64,000 nucleotides of DNA. It comes from Vespula vulgaris. Its lineage: Eukaryota; Arthropoda; Insecta; Hymenoptera; Vespidae. Positions within the stretch are counted from its first letter, which is position 1. Every line of letters begins with the position of its first letter. Positions 62,876 to 64,000 of this stretch are shown here, piece by piece. Both the position numbers and the translations under genes were made by a program. The stretch spans positions 1,404,001-1,468,000 of the forward strand of contig NC_066592.1 of assembly GCF_905475345.1 (NCBI RefSeq), written 5' to 3'. The notes below the pieces were generated by a model. The model was not told the origin of the DNA. It was given only the letters and a program-made list of their open reading frames with translations, and made no database searches.

Positions 62876-63010
62876 CAGATTACGCCGACTCGTCTGCTCT
62901 CTAACAAGATCCATTGAACACTGACGATCGGTACGTACTTTTGTACTTTGATCCTTGCCTTCGACGTAAACAAATATTCCGTAACGATCACAACGGATCA
63001 ATACTTGCCT
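62876..63010 (-). CDS. Probable coding exon (45 codons), globular-looking
   Basis: The 135-nt open segment runs from a possible acceptor (AAATGTAG|AGG) to donor AATCTG|GTGAGCG. It encodes RQVLIRCDRYGIFVYVEGKD, QSTKVRTDRQCSMDLVREQT and SRRNL, with phase 0 on both sides if this acceptor is used. An alternative AG two bases downstream would change the entry phase. The alternating hydrophobic/charged pattern (two strand-like stretches, then a helix-like MDLVREQ) resembles a small alpha/beta domain such as a ubiquitin-like or Ras-association fold, but I do not claim one. It has the same strand and a compatible phase with the 36948 exon, so it is probably a more 5' exon of the same gene. The weak point is the acceptor, which sits behind a CATA-rich repeat rather than a clean pyrimidine tract. 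Confidence 0.5.

Positions 63011-64000
<990 letters not shown>

Overview
The window looks like nuclear DNA from an insect, most probably a hymenopteran (wasp, bee or ant). The reasons are its AT-richness, an extreme density of (GA/CT)n, (AT)n and tri/tetranucleotide microsatellites, exons separated by introns of several kb, and a serine/glutamine-rich regulatory-type protein. The taxon is an inference from composition. There are no prokaryotic operons, and I see no tRNA, rRNA, CRISPR array, insertion sequence or intact transposon. Nearly all long open frames come from low-complexity repeats (S/L, R/E, Y/I, polyQ shadows).

The one firmly supported gene lies on the minus strand. Two large coding exons (15807-14645 and 14548-12844) are separated by a 96-nt intron and encode 955 complete residues of a low-complexity, probably disordered protein. 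It has three long polyQ tracts, polyHis and Asp/Glu-rich segments, a fourfold [IL][LM]E[FI]K-x-R repeat, a long Ser-rich block and a duplicated DLPFDMPKLRRR motif. Two upstream exons (31302-31167 and 36948-36826) have strong splice sites and join it with matching phases (0/0, then 1/1). A further minus-strand exon at 63010-62876, with a more globular composition, is probably a more 5' exon of the same gene. Weaker phase-compatible candidates lie at 43555-43504, 40496-40447 and 19090-19052. The first and last exons are not located, so the gene appears to run beyond the window on one or both sides. I could not assign the protein to a named family.

Layout: 1-12.8 kb is intron or 3' flank with SSRs and several diverged short tandem duplications. 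12.8-15.8 kb holds the two large exons. 15.8-31.2 kb and 31.3-36.8 kb are large introns. 36.9-62.9 kb is intron-like sequence with two weak small exons, GC-richer islands that may be regulatory, and a near-perfect 31-bp hairpin at 57.7 kb. 63.0-64.0 kb is more of the same with one of the longest (GA)n tracts.

I found no convincing undescribed system such as a defence or mobile element. The most interesting signals are: a retained-intron reading that stays open and hydrophobic (14549-14644); an array complementary to its neighbouring splice donor (36775-36812); the 57.7-kb hairpin; a decayed-looking coding fragment at 54845-54987; facing splice-donor motifs at 12487-12505; and a scatter of diverged two- to four-copy tandem duplications.
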